DNA from: Chitinophagales bacterium
Lineage (GTDB): Bacteria; Bacteroidota; Bacteroidia; Chitinophagales; Chitinophagaceae
Reading direction: 5' to 3'
Assembly: GCA_026936105.1 (NCBI GenBank)
Contig: JAIXKI010000001.1
Span: 1 to 63,151 of the forward strand
Length of the DNA: 63,151 bases
A program made the translations under genes and the position numbers. Of the stretch, positions 45,634 to 54,254 are shown in pieces (the first letter of the stretch is position 1; each line of letters starts with the position of its first letter). Below the pieces are notes generated by a model, which was given only the letters and a program-made list of their open reading frames with translations, was not told where the DNA came from and searched no databases.

Positions 45634-45744
45634 TTGAAATTATAAGGCAGCAAAATGCTTCTTAATAGAGATATGTTGCATTTTTTCATGCCGTATCATT
45701 TCGGTTATTAAAAGTTATTTTGAATTTAAAAAGTTATATCGCAA

Positions 45745-46648
45745 TTAAAATCTTTTACCAAAATAGCCTATAACCCTGCGAACCGGGCTAAATTTTTTAT
45801 ACAACCCATCTATAACAACCACATCATTCAAAACATTAAAGGTATGGACCCGGCTTATACCCTGGTTGTTCCCCCTTAACTGACCGGCTTTGATTTCCAT
45901 ATAATCATCCTCAATAAATTCAGATTCATTCAGTATCTGAATCTTTTTAATCATTATTGATTCTCCATATCCGTTCTTACAATTTTGTGTCGGTCTGAAA
46001 ATAGCGCCATTTTCAACAATAAAATTTCCTGCCTGCCGGATGCCATCAATGCCGCTTTTCACAGGGTTCCCGGCATGAGCTTTATAAGGACCCAAAATGT
46101 CTTCTGAATAAAATATATTTAAAGTATATTCAGTTTCATGAGTTCCAAGTGCGCCAAAGGCCCAGTATTTATTATTATATTTCAATATTAGTATCCTTAA
46201 GAGGTAAGTCAATGAGGTCCTTAACGAATTTGGCGCTGTTAGTCAAATTATCAAATTCATAGCATGATAGTTTATCGTTCTGTGCTGATTCAGGTAACAG
46301 ATAATACTTATCATTTTCGTGATAAGTAAACGGATATGAGAGATGATTTTTTGTATCCAGAACTGTATTGGCCTCCAGCAATTTAAACTCCTTATTCAAT
46401 GTCAGTAAATCAATTTTACCATATCCTTCGCGATAATGATATTTTTCAAGTAATATTTCGATATTCTCATCTGTCCGTAATAGGAAAGGGTCAGCTAAAA
46501 ATCTATCGGCCGGTGTATGAAACCAATTGATTTCTTCATCAAACCTCCGCTTACTCAGGATCCCTTTTATATCAGCCCTGCAAATGCCTATTATCCACTG
46601 ATCAAATGATAGTTTATTAATGAATCTTTCAATGGTATTTTTTAGCAT
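45745..46648 (-). pseudogene. Gint1_N-like beta-propeller protein, split by a frameshift
   Basis: One gene in two frames. The first half (46648 down to about 46183) has FDQWIIGICRADIKG, WFHTPADRFLADPFLL, LLEKYHYREGYGKIDLL and HLSYPFTYHENDKYYLLPES. The second half (to 45745) has YNNKYWAFGALGTHE, NIFYSEDILGPYKAH, GNFIVENGAIFRPTQNC and NNQGISRVHTFNV. Together they resemble the five-bladed propeller of the glucosamine inositolphosphorylceramide transferase N-terminal domain (Gint1_N), which also occurs alone in bacterial sugar loci. Removing one A from the A3 run at 46180-46182 (minus strand) joins the frames as DTNIEYNNKYWAFG and gives about 300 residues. Function is unknown; it may be a glycan-binding or transferase partner. 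Confidence 0.7.
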
Positions 46649-46991
46649 TAAGATTATCTGAATATTATGGTCCGGAAATAACAGTAAATAATCTTATATT
46701 ATTTGCTGTGACATGATTTTGAAATTATCCAGCTATCTCAGCAGCAGATGAAATCAAAATCCATCCTTTTCAATCCCGGGCTAAGGTTTGTGAAAAACAA
46801 AATAAAGGCTCCCAGGAATCCGGCAAACCGCAGTTCTCATTTAAAGAAGTTTCTGATCAGATAATATTTTCTCCGGCAACATAATTTGAATGTTATCTCA
46901 ATCAGAAAAAGAGATTGGTCAAAATATACTTTCCGACTGAATTTAATTCAGAACTATTATGTGATTGTACCGTAATCCGGATACTAATAAT
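46649..46991. other. Gene-free stretch in the middle of the polysaccharide locus
   Basis: These 343 bases hold no recognisable gene on either strand, and no tRNA, terminator or clear repeat. The stretch precedes the Gint1_N-like pseudogene and could contain a promoter or decayed coding DNA; I see nothing that decides this. Confidence 0.5.
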
Positions 46992-47975
46992 TTATTTGTT
47001 TTTTTTATCCGACATGGCAATTTGCTCACTGATCCAATTATAAGTCCTTGTAATTCCTTCCACCAACGGCTGTTTTGGCCCCCAACCCAACTTTTCTTTG
47101 ATCAGCCTGTTATCCGAATTTCTCCCTCTCACTCCTGTTGGCCCGGGAATATTTTTAATTTTTATTTCTTTCCCTGACACACCGGCTACCATCTTTACCA
47201 GATCATTTATAGAGATCATTTCTTCTGAGCCGATATTTACGGGGCCGGTGAAATCACTTTCCATTAATCTTCTCACTCCGTCCACGCACTCATCAATATA
47301 TAAGAAAGAACGTGTTTGTTTCCCATCTCCCCAAACCTCTATTTCTCCGCCATTTTCTGCTTTTGCAACTTTTCTGCAAATGGCTGCCGGTGCTTTTTCT
47401 TTCCCTCCATCCCAGGTTCCCAGTGGCCCGAAAATGTTATGAAACCTGGCAATGCGTACATCCATCCCATAGTTTCTGTGATAAGAAAGGTAGAGGCGCT
47501 CGCTGAACAATTTTTCCCATCCGTATTCGCTGTCCGGTGCAGCGGGGTAAGCTGAATCTTCCGAACACTTTGGATTATCCGGATCTTCCTGGTTATATGC
47601 CGGATACATGCAGGCAGATGATGAGTAAAATATTTTTTTAACTCCATGTTTCCTTCCGGACTCTGCCATATTCAGGTTAATAGTGGCTGAGTTATGCATT
47701 ACCTGTGCATCATGATCGCCGGTAAAAATATAGCCGGCGCCTCCCATATCTGCCGCCAGTTGATATACCTCATCAATTTGCCTGTCAAATAAATTCTCGC
47801 AAACTACCGGGTCTCTCAGATCCCCTATACGAAAATCATCAGCATGGTTATTCCCGTACTCATTGTGCTTAAGGTCAATACCCCTGACCCAATAACCTTC
47901 ATCTTTCAATCTTTTACCAGGTGGCCGCCGATAAAACCTCCGGCTCCGCATACAATTGCTGTTTTTTGTAGTCAT
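46992..47975 (-). CDS. GDP-mannose 3,5-epimerase-like NAD-dependent epimerase, with displaced frame in the Rossmann motif
   Basis: A 327-residue epimerase closely resembling plant GDP-mannose 3,5-epimerase (GME). Shared elements are YQLAADMGGAGYIFTGDHDA, FYSSSACMYP, the catalytic YGWEKLFSERLYL, ARFHNIFGPLGTWDGGKEKA, WGDGKQTRSFLYIDECVDGV and VNIGSEEMISINDLVKMV. The product would be GDP-L-galactose (or L-gulose). As read, the N-terminus (MTTKNSNCMRSRRFY) lacks the NAD motif. Another frame of the same bases encodes CGAGGFIGGHLVKRLK, restored by one A fewer at 47962-47967 and one A more at 47912-47915. Two compensating indels are therefore present; the rest is intact. Confidence 0.85.
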   Translation of the reverse strand: MTTKNSNCMRSRRFYRRPPGKRLKDEGYWVRGIDLKHNEYGNNHADDFRIGDLRDPVVCENLFDRQIDEVYQLAADMGGAGYIFTGDHDAQVMHNSATINLNMAESGRKHGVKKIFYSSSACMYPAYNQEDPDNPKCSEDSAYPAAPDSEYGWEKLFSERLYLSYHRNYGMDVRIARFHNIFGPLGTWDGGKEKAPAAICRKVAKAENGGEIEVWGDGKQTRSFLYIDECVDGVRRLMESDFTGPVNIGSEEMISINDLVKMVAGVSGKEIKIKNIPGPTGVRGRNSDNRLIKEKLGWGPKQPLVEGITRTYNWISEQIAMSDKKNK

Positions 47976-48035
47976 AATAAATTTTTGTAAGGATTAAAAT
48001 AAAGCTAAAAATATTTCTGATTTTGTGTTAAAACT

Positions 48036-49280
48036 TCATGATAAAGAGGCAAGAAACTCATTCAACAAAGGCGCTTTCCTTTTATAATCAAATAATTCAT
48101 ATGCCTTGCTTTTACCTCTTAATCCTATTGCAGCAGCTTCGTCCGGAGCGTCAATAACAAACTGCATTTTTTCAGCAAATAGCTGCTCCTCATAGCTGCC
48201 GGCCAACAGCATATTCACTTTATCTTTGAAATAAAATTTCATTTCTCCGTAATCTGTTGAAATTACCGGATTTCCTGAAGCAAGGTATTCTCCTGTTTTA
48301 TGAGGAAACCTTGCCGCATCCTGGGACGTCGGCCTTAATGGAATTAAAAGGGCTTTTGCACTTTTATAAAGTGAATACAGTGTCTTTTCGGGTACCCCGG
48401 AAAAGAATTCCACCGCTTCAGGGTTGCTTTGCCTGTTCACATAATCCTTTACTTCCTGTATTTCACTGTCTCTTCCGCTAACAACGAGATACAACCTGTA
48501 TGCTGTATTTTTTTTCAACAAGAAAAAAGAACTGATCACAAAAAATATAATCTCTTTATAGCTGGCAGATCCACAAAACAGAAAATAGGGCTCAGTTCCA
48601 ATCAACCCGGCGCTTTCATATTTATCAAAATCTGTCAACCCGGGCAATTTCAAATATTTTTTCCGGGGGGCCACTTTTTTAATATGCTGTATCAGGAATT
48701 CACTGATAGGCAAGATCCCATCGGTCAGGCGAGGAGCATAGCGATCAAAAAGCCTGTCATTTAATTTTTGTAATAGCTGGTATTTCCCTTTCTTAAATGC
48801 TGTGTAATACTCAACATAATTCAGCACTGTCTTGAATCGGAAGAGCCTGGACAATAAAACATAATATACGACAGAGCCAAATTGCCTTGTTGATAAAATG
48901 GCATAATAATACGCTCCTCTCTTTTTCATTCTTTTCAGCAACAGAAACTCGTTGATCCTGCCTTTTATCTCGTTTATTCTTCTTTTAAAAAAATTATCGT
49001 TTCTGTAGCAGCTACCCGATGCATAAATATATTCTATGTTTTCATAGGAACCTGTGGTTGTCAATCCGGGAGTCTTGATCTTGTTATGAAACCCGTTCCG
49101 GCAAATCACTTTTACTTTATTATGCTCCAAAAGGAGGCACTTGGAAATTAAAATTATCTTTTGAGCTTCTGCCAGACCGTAAGGGAAGGAAGAATAGCCT
49201 AGAAAAATTATCGATTTTTCTTTGCGCAAAATTTTATTATTTAAGTATTTTCCACTTTTCTGTATGGAAATCGTAAGCAA
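48036..49280 (-). CDS. Glycosyltransferase, GT-B fold (family 4-like)
   Basis: A 414-residue GT-B protein. The N-terminal domain has IIFLGYSSFPYGLAEAQKII, and the C-terminal half has PYFLFCGSASYKEIIFFVIS, VEFFSGVPEKTLYSLYKSAK, ALLIPLRPTSQDAARFPHKT and GEYLASGNPVISTDYGEMKF. The start is uncertain: the ATG at 49280 overlaps the upstream GT2 gene by 44 bases, whereas a TTG at 49229 (8 bases after that stop) would begin LRKEKSIIFLGYSS and fits the usual domain boundary better. Specificity is unknown. Confidence 0.75.
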   Translation of the reverse strand: MLTISIQKSGKYLNNKILRKEKSIIFLGYSSFPYGLAEAQKIILISKCLLLEHNKVKVICRNGFHNKIKTPGLTTTGSYENIEYIYASGSCYRNDNFFKRRINEIKGRINEFLLLKRMKKRGAYYYAILSTRQFGSVVYYVLLSRLFRFKTVLNYVEYYTAFKKGKYQLLQKLNDRLFDRYAPRLTDGILPISEFLIQHIKKVAPRKKYLKLPGLTDFDKYESAGLIGTEPYFLFCGSASYKEIIFFVISSFFLLKKNTAYRLYLVVSGRDSEIQEVKDYVNRQSNPEAVEFFSGVPEKTLYSLYKSAKALLIPLRPTSQDAARFPHKTGEYLASGNPVISTDYGEMKFYFKDKVNMLLAGSYEEQLFAEKMQFVIDAPDEAAAIGLRGKSKAYELFDYKRKAPLLNEFLASLS

Positions 49281-50091
49281 TATGATAATGCCTATACCAG
49301 GGACAAAGGTTTATCTTCTTTATAAGCTTTTTCTGAAAGCTTTTATTAAGAAAAAACAACTTTAAAAGGGATGTCCTTAACTTAAGCTTCCGAGATAGAA
49401 CCGATTTAAATTTTTTGTGCAATTCCTGTGCTTCTGCAAGATAATGATCATTTGTATTTCCTCCGCCCCTCCTGATATCGTGATACCTAAACCCCCCTAA
49501 GATTGTATTTACATAATACAATGGGGTGTATTTAAAAAATCTGAGCCAAAGATTAAAATCTTCAGCATATTTCACAGAAATATCAAGTTGCCCACCTGAC
49601 TGTTCCCATAGTGTACGTCTCCAGAAAATTGACTCCTGTTGAATCCATCTGTAATCGCCTGAAATAATATCGTATATGTTCCTTTCCTTTGCCGGGCTTA
49701 TCCTTTGGGGGGCATTACCTGAACTTAAATTTGTAGGCATACCGGAAATCCATTGCACCTCGTCAAGACTTGAAAATATTTCAGCAACAAATTTTAGCGT
49801 CCATGGGTAATAAAGATCTGAGCTGTTTATCCATGCCATGATCTCTCCTGTAGCCATGGAAAATCCCTTATTGATAGCGTCGTACTGCCCTTTATCCTTT
49901 TCGCTAACCCAATAAGTGATGTTATCAGAATATTTCTTGATAATTTCAACACTTCCATCTGTTGATCCGCCATCAATAACAATATATTCCAGGTTAGGAT
50001 AGCCCTGATCAATTACCGATTTAATGGTTTGTTCCAAATAATCGGCCTGGTTAAATGAAGGAGTAACAATGCTGATCTTTGGGTAATTCAT
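49237..50091 (-). CDS. Glycosyltransferase family 2
   Basis: A 284-residue inverting GT-A enzyme. The catalytic fold is visible as KISIVTPSFNQADYLEQTIK, YIVIDGGSTDGSVEIIKKYS, WVSEKDKGQYDAINKGFSMA and a Ser-Asp pair in AWINSSDLYYPW at the DXD position (SSD rather than DXD). WIQQESIFWRRTLWEQSGG and VKYAEDFNLWLRFFKYTPLY follow, with the likely catalytic Asp in AEDF. No membrane helices are seen. It belongs to the group of WcaA-like GT2 enzymes common in capsule loci. Donor and acceptor are unknown. Confidence 0.88.
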   Translation of the reverse strand: MNYPKISIVTPSFNQADYLEQTIKSVIDQGYPNLEYIVIDGGSTDGSVEIIKKYSDNITYWVSEKDKGQYDAINKGFSMATGEIMAWINSSDLYYPWTLKFVAEIFSSLDEVQWISGMPTNLSSGNAPQRISPAKERNIYDIISGDYRWIQQESIFWRRTLWEQSGGQLDISVKYAEDFNLWLRFFKYTPLYYVNTILGGFRYHDIRRGGGNTNDHYLAEAQELHKKFKSVLSRKLKLRTSLLKLFFLNKSFQKKLIKKINLCPWYRHYHIAYDFHTEKWKILK

Positions 50092-50120
50092 TATAATATT
50101 AATTTTATTGAAAACAACTA

Positions 50121-50256
50121 TTACTTACTTAGGAAACCAAATTTCCTCTTCGGATTATTAGACAGTAATTCCATAATCTCTTCATCAGCCATATTTCTAA
50201 TCTCTTGAGAATAGCAAATTCCTACACTTATCCACATTATGCATAATGCATAGAAA
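50121..50256 (-). pseudogene. Displaced C-terminal end of the polymerase-like gene
   Basis: This stretch is open in another frame and reads FYALCIMWISVGICYSQE, then DEEIMELLSNNPKRKFGF, a membrane helix and charged tail. It looks like the natural end of the polymerase-like protein at 50237-51430, cut off by a missing base in the A4 run at 50254-50257. Confidence 0.55.
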
Positions 50257-51430
50257 ATGTGTCTACGACTGTCGGATAAAGATCTGTCAACCACATAAAT
50301 ATCCAAACCCCTGCCGCCTTTGAAAGTAAATTATTAGAATAAAAAATTCCTTTAATCATTGCGGGTACAGTAATTAGCAATAATAATCCCAGGCTAATGA
50401 TTCCTCCTTTAAGAATGATATTTAAGTAGTCTGTCTCAATCATTCCCCGATAATCAGTAAAAGCCCCCTTATCGATACCCGGGCAATAATACTTTCCTTC
50501 CATTCCTTTGCCTATAATCCAATCTTTTAAATTCATGTCATTATAAAGGCATACTTCCACGCCGGTTCTGGAGTCTTCATCAACTCGTTCAGTAATATTG
50601 GCAAAAAAGCTATTTTTATATTTATTATAAAGTTGAGATCCCCCTATTGAAAGGAGAGTAATTAAAAATAAAGATAGTATTACAGTTCTTGATTTTGCCT
50701 TGCTTACAAACAGGTAGGTAAAAAAATAACCAATCAAATATGATACTTCCATGAAAATTATTGCCCTCCTGGCACGCAAAATAGCCAAAGTAAGAGTAAC
50801 AATACTTACAATATATACAAGAAGCATTCTCCCTCTTGAATGATATATATATGAAATCAGTAAAAATCCAGCAGGCACACTAAGGTTTCGGGACAAATAC
50901 TCCATCAAATATTTATTAGTATCCTCATCCTCTACAACTCCCATTAAGTAGTGCCGGAAATAAATACTTAAAGTAAGATAAATGATGCCCATTACAATGA
51001 TAACTGTAAATACTTTTCGTAAATAAAAAATATTTCTCGGAAATAAGAGAATAATTGGCAGTAAGTATATGGGCATACCAAACCATCCATCAACAAGAGA
51101 TAAATAAATAAATTGATAGTTCAATTGAATACCTCTCGCAACTGTCAATAAATTCCACGCTACATATAAAAAGAAAATAAATCGTAAATAGCTGTTTTCT
51201 ACCCTAAATCTGATAAGGCTAAAAGAAGAAATTACCATAAGAATCAGCGCCCCTATTTGAATTCTATTCCAAAACACAACATTTATAGATGGTGCTAAGA
51301 AAAATGAATAAACAGAGGTATATACAATAAACCCCAGCCAAAATACATTCAATGCAAATGAGATCTTATTATTAACATAAAGATCATTGTGTAAATTGTA
51401 TTTTTTTGGAATTACAAATTGATTCATCAA
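50237..51430 (-). CDS. O-antigen polymerase/ligase-like membrane protein (Wzy/WaaL type)
   Basis: A 397-residue protein with about ten to eleven membrane helices, the Wzy/WaaL pattern. A large external loop holds ANITERVDEDSRTGVEVCLY, IIGKGMEGKYYCPGIDKGAF and TDYRGMIETDYLNIILKGGI, resembling the conserved H/R-bearing loop before the last helices. It ends DLYPTVVDTFSMHYA. One extra base in the run at 50254-50257 would continue it as DTFFYALCIMWISVG to a stop at 50121, giving 436 residues and one more helix. It could polymerise repeat units or attach the glycan. Its co-occurrence with an ABC exporter is unusual. Confidence 0.75.
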   Translation of the reverse strand: MMNQFVIPKKYNLHNDLYVNNKISFALNVFWLGFIVYTSVYSFFLAPSINVVFWNRIQIGALILMVISSFSLIRFRVENSYLRFIFFLYVAWNLLTVARGIQLNYQFIYLSLVDGWFGMPIYLLPIILLFPRNIFYLRKVFTVIIVMGIIYLTLSIYFRHYLMGVVEDEDTNKYLMEYLSRNLSVPAGFLLISYIYHSRGRMLLVYIVSIVTLTLAILRARRAIIFMEVSYLIGYFFTYLFVSKAKSRTVILSLFLITLLSIGGSQLYNKYKNSFFANITERVDEDSRTGVEVCLYNDMNLKDWIIGKGMEGKYYCPGIDKGAFTDYRGMIETDYLNIILKGGIISLGLLLLITVPAMIKGIFYSNNLLSKAAGVWIFMWLTDLYPTVVDTFSMHYA

Positions 51431-51452
51431 TCAATATTTAATCTTGTGTAAA

Positions 51453-52145
51453 TTATTCACTATTTCTTTGTTTGTCATACTTTTTAATAAATGTTTCAAT
51501 TTCAAAAAAATATTTTTCAACATCTTGTAGTTTCTGTTCCCCGAATTCCCACCACTTTATCCTTAAAAGGCTACGGATATTTTCATCTGAAAACCTAAAT
51601 CGTATAATTTTTATCGGGCAACCCACTGCAACAGCATATGGTGGAATATCTTTTGAAACTACAGCACCTGCGCCAATTATTGCACCATCCCCGATGGTTA
51701 TACCGTCTAAAACAGTTACATTAGCCCCGATAAAAACATCATTTCCAATAGTTATTTTTTTTCTCTCTTCAATTTTGTCATGTTTTGATAATGTTTTTCC
51801 ATTTTGTTTTAACGTAGAATAAAACATAGGAGCTGTAGAAAGGCCGTTTACCGGATGAATACCCCAGCCACATAAAAAATTGGGGCCTATTGAGCAATAT
51901 TTGCCAATCTGACTAAGAGATATAACCGAGTTACTGGCTATATATGTCCCTTCAGCAATTTCAGTGTCACTAATCTTATAAGGAGGATAAAACTTTATTT
52001 GTTTGCCAATCTTTGACCTAATAACTGATGATCTATAATAAGGCCAATAGATATTATCATCATTAAGCAGTTTTAATTCTGGAATTAATTTTGAAAAAAA
52101 ACTGAAAAAAAGTTTTTGTACCGTCGTTTTTATACTTTTTCCCAT
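51453..52145 (-). CDS. Left-handed beta-helix (hexapeptide) acetyltransferase
   Basis: A 230-residue acyltransferase of the CatB/XAT-like hexapeptide group that O- or N-acetylates sugars from acetyl-CoA. The repeat region (about 65-190) shows isoleucine-rich hexapeptides: EGTYIASNSVISLSQIGKYC, SIGPNFLCGWGIHPVN with a plausible catalytic His, ITIGNDVFIGANVTVLDGIT, IGDGAIIGAGAVVSKDIPPY and AVAVGCPIK. The start overlaps the wzt stop by 16 bases, so the two are co-expressed. Its acetylated sugar could be the end group recognised by the Wzt C-terminal domain, an inference from the context. Confidence 0.85.
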   Translation of the reverse strand: MGKSIKTTVQKLFFSFFSKLIPELKLLNDDNIYWPYYRSSVIRSKIGKQIKFYPPYKISDTEIAEGTYIASNSVISLSQIGKYCSIGPNFLCGWGIHPVNGLSTAPMFYSTLKQNGKTLSKHDKIEERKKITIGNDVFIGANVTVLDGITIGDGAIIGAGAVVSKDIPPYAVAVGCPIKIIRFRFSDENIRSLLRIKWWEFGEQKLQDVEKYFFEIETFIKKYDKQRNSE

Positions 52146-53365
52146 TTTACTGGAATATTTACAAACCCCAAATCAACAGTATAAATTGAGTTTTTACTAC
52201 CTGTTTCTTCAATTGCAAAGCTTATATATTCTTCATTGTTATCTAAAAATCTTACATTGGGTACGTGCAGCATTGATTGCAAGTAATACCTACCTGGAAG
52301 CAGCATGCCATTAGGTATTGTTGCCATAAGTAAATTTTTACACCCAGAAAAAATATAATGTTCCGAAAAAATCGGGTTTAGATTCTTGTCTCTAACAATA
52401 AAAGTCAGAGTACTGTCTTTTACAGTCTTGTTGCCATTTATTTCAAAAAGACAATGAATATCATCAGAAAGAGAGAAAGAGTTGCTTGTGTTTTTTTTAT
52501 CTCTGCTCAAAAATATCTTTTCAAAATAAACATCTTTATTGGCATCTTTATTCCCAATCGAATAAAACTCGCTCTGATAATTAGTAGAGATATACTGATC
52601 TATCACTTCATCTACACTTGAATTTTCAGTAATAGTACCCTTGTTAAGAAGAATTCCTTTATTGCAAAGTTTTGAAATTGCAGCCATATTGTGGCTTACA
52701 AAAAGAATCGTTCTTCCCTGATCTCTGCTGATATCCTGCATCTTACCGAGACATTTACTCTGAAATTCAGAATCACCAACTGCAAGTACTTCATCAACCA
52801 CCAATATTTCTGATTCCAGATGCGCTGCAACAGCAAAAGCCAATCGCACATACATTCCACTAGAATATCGTTTCACAGGCGTATCCAAAAACTTTTCAAC
52901 GCCAGAAAAATCCACTATTTCATCAAATTTCTTTTTTATTTCCCAACGGTGCATACCGAGAATGGCTCCATTCAGAAAAATATTTTCCCGGCCGGTGAGC
53001 TCGGGATGGAAACCAGTACCCACTTCCAGCAAGCTGGCAATTCGTCCTTTGATACTGATCCTGCCTTTAGAAGGCTCAGTGATCCTGCTTAAGACTTTCA
53101 ATAAGGTGGATTTCCCCGCACCATTTCTCCCTATGATACCTATGCGGTCACCCCGGTTCACTTCAAAATTCACATCCTTTAATGCCCAAAATTCTTCTCT
53201 GTTTCCCGTACCAGTAGCATTATCTGTATCCACTCTACGGCCAATTGAAAAGATCTTCTTTGTTTTTTCAGCTATCACATCCCTCAACGCAGTATAGCTC
53301 TCCCTCTGCTGATGCCTGATCAGATATTTTTTCCCCAAATGCTCAACCCTGATCACAATGCTCAT
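52130..53365 (-). CDS. wzt: Polysaccharide ABC transporter ATP-binding protein with C-terminal glycan-binding domain (Wzt-like)
   Basis: A 411-residue ATPase that powers glycan export across the inner membrane. Walker A GRNGAGKST is at 79-87, signature YSSGM at 167-171, Walker B ILVVDE at 187-192 and the switch histidine in ILFVSHN follows. After residue about 250 comes a beta-rich C-terminal domain (KNTSNSFSLSDDIHCLFEIN, FVNIPVKWEKV) as in Wzt proteins that recognise a modified chain end before export. It lies just downstream of the permease gene. The domain suggests export of a finished, end-capped chain. Confidence 0.92.
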   Translation of the reverse strand: MSIVIRVEHLGKKYLIRHQQRESYTALRDVIAEKTKKIFSIGRRVDTDNATGTGNREEFWALKDVNFEVNRGDRIGIIGRNGAGKSTLLKVLSRITEPSKGRISIKGRIASLLEVGTGFHPELTGRENIFLNGAILGMHRWEIKKKFDEIVDFSGVEKFLDTPVKRYSSGMYVRLAFAVAAHLESEILVVDEVLAVGDSEFQSKCLGKMQDISRDQGRTILFVSHNMAAISKLCNKGILLNKGTITENSSVDEVIDQYISTNYQSEFYSIGNKDANKDVYFEKIFLSRDKKNTSNSFSLSDDIHCLFEINGNKTVKDSTLTFIVRDKNLNPIFSEHYIFSGCKNLLMATIPNGMLLPGRYYLQSMLHVPNVRFLDNNEEYISFAIEETGSKNSIYTVDLGFVNIPVKWEKV

Positions 53366-53411
53366 CTCTGTAAACTTATTTTAATTGTAATTTTAAATAA
53401 TCTACCTGATC

Positions 53412-54254
53412 TCAGATCAGATCGGCAAAAGTCCGTTCCATTTTTCTGAAATACCAGATCCCGATAAACATCAGTAATATCATGATCACAAAAGACAATA
53501 CAAGTCCCGGTAAATAGATCTGGCTACGGTCACCGGTAATGGCCCAGCGAAAGCCATCTATTACCCCTACCATGGGGTTCATGGAATACAGTAATCTCCA
53601 TTTTTCATTTACCACGGTACTGCTGAAACCCACAGGTGAAATAAGCATTCCGAACTGGACTACAAAAGGAACAATATATTTGAAATCCCTGTATTTCACA
53701 TTTACGGCCGCCACATAGAATCCGGCGCCCATAGAAATTAAAAATACCTGTAAAAGAAAAAGGGGAAGAACCAGGATGGTAACAGGGGGAACAAAACGAT
53801 ACCAGAACATCATGCCGATAAGAATGATGAAGGAAATTAAAAAGTCCACCAGATTTACGATTACGGTACTGGCCGGTATGATCATTCTCGGAAAATAGAT
53901 CTTGGTCAGCATATTGGAATTCCCAATGAGGGAATTGCTCGCATCGGAAAATGAAGTGGAAAAGAATTGCCAGGGAAGCATAGCCGAAAACACAAGAATA
54001 GGGTAAGGCACATCCCCTGAGGGGAATTTAGCGAGATTGCCAAAGATAACGGTAAAGACCACCATGGTCAGGAAGGGACGGAGTACACTCCAGGCCAGCC
54101 CGATCACGGTTTGTTTATACCGTACCAGTATATCCCGCCATGCCAGGAAGAAAAAAAGTTCCCGGAATTTCCAAAGGTCATTCCAATAGTTCTTCTTTAA
54201 ACGGCCCGGATCAATGATCAGATCGAATCCGTTGCTGTCTTTTTCATTGCTCAT
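53412..54254 (-). CDS. wzm: Polysaccharide ABC transporter permease (Wzm-like, ABC-2)
   Basis: A 280-residue inner-membrane permease with six helices. The N-terminal interface is RELFFFLAWRDILVRYKQTV, then IGLAWSVLRPFLTMVVFTVI, with LLPWQFFSTSFSDASNSLIG-type sequence (AMLPWQFFSTSFSDASNSLI), the ISPVGFSSTVVNEKWRLLY loop and MNPMVGVIDGFRWA, all classic for Wzm/KpsM/TagG. It pairs with the adjacent wzt gene, 46 bases away. It exports the lipid-linked glycan to the periplasm, where Wza/Wzc-type proteins may take over. Confidence 0.93.
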   Translation of the reverse strand: MSNEKDSNGFDLIIDPGRLKKNYWNDLWKFRELFFFLAWRDILVRYKQTVIGLAWSVLRPFLTMVVFTVIFGNLAKFPSGDVPYPILVFSAMLPWQFFSTSFSDASNSLIGNSNMLTKIYFPRMIIPASTVIVNLVDFLISFIILIGMMFWYRFVPPVTILVLPLFLLQVFLISMGAGFYVAAVNVKYRDFKYIVPFVVQFGMLISPVGFSSTVVNEKWRLLYSMNPMVGVIDGFRWAITGDRSQIYLPGLVLSFVIMILLMFIGIWYFRKMERTFADLI

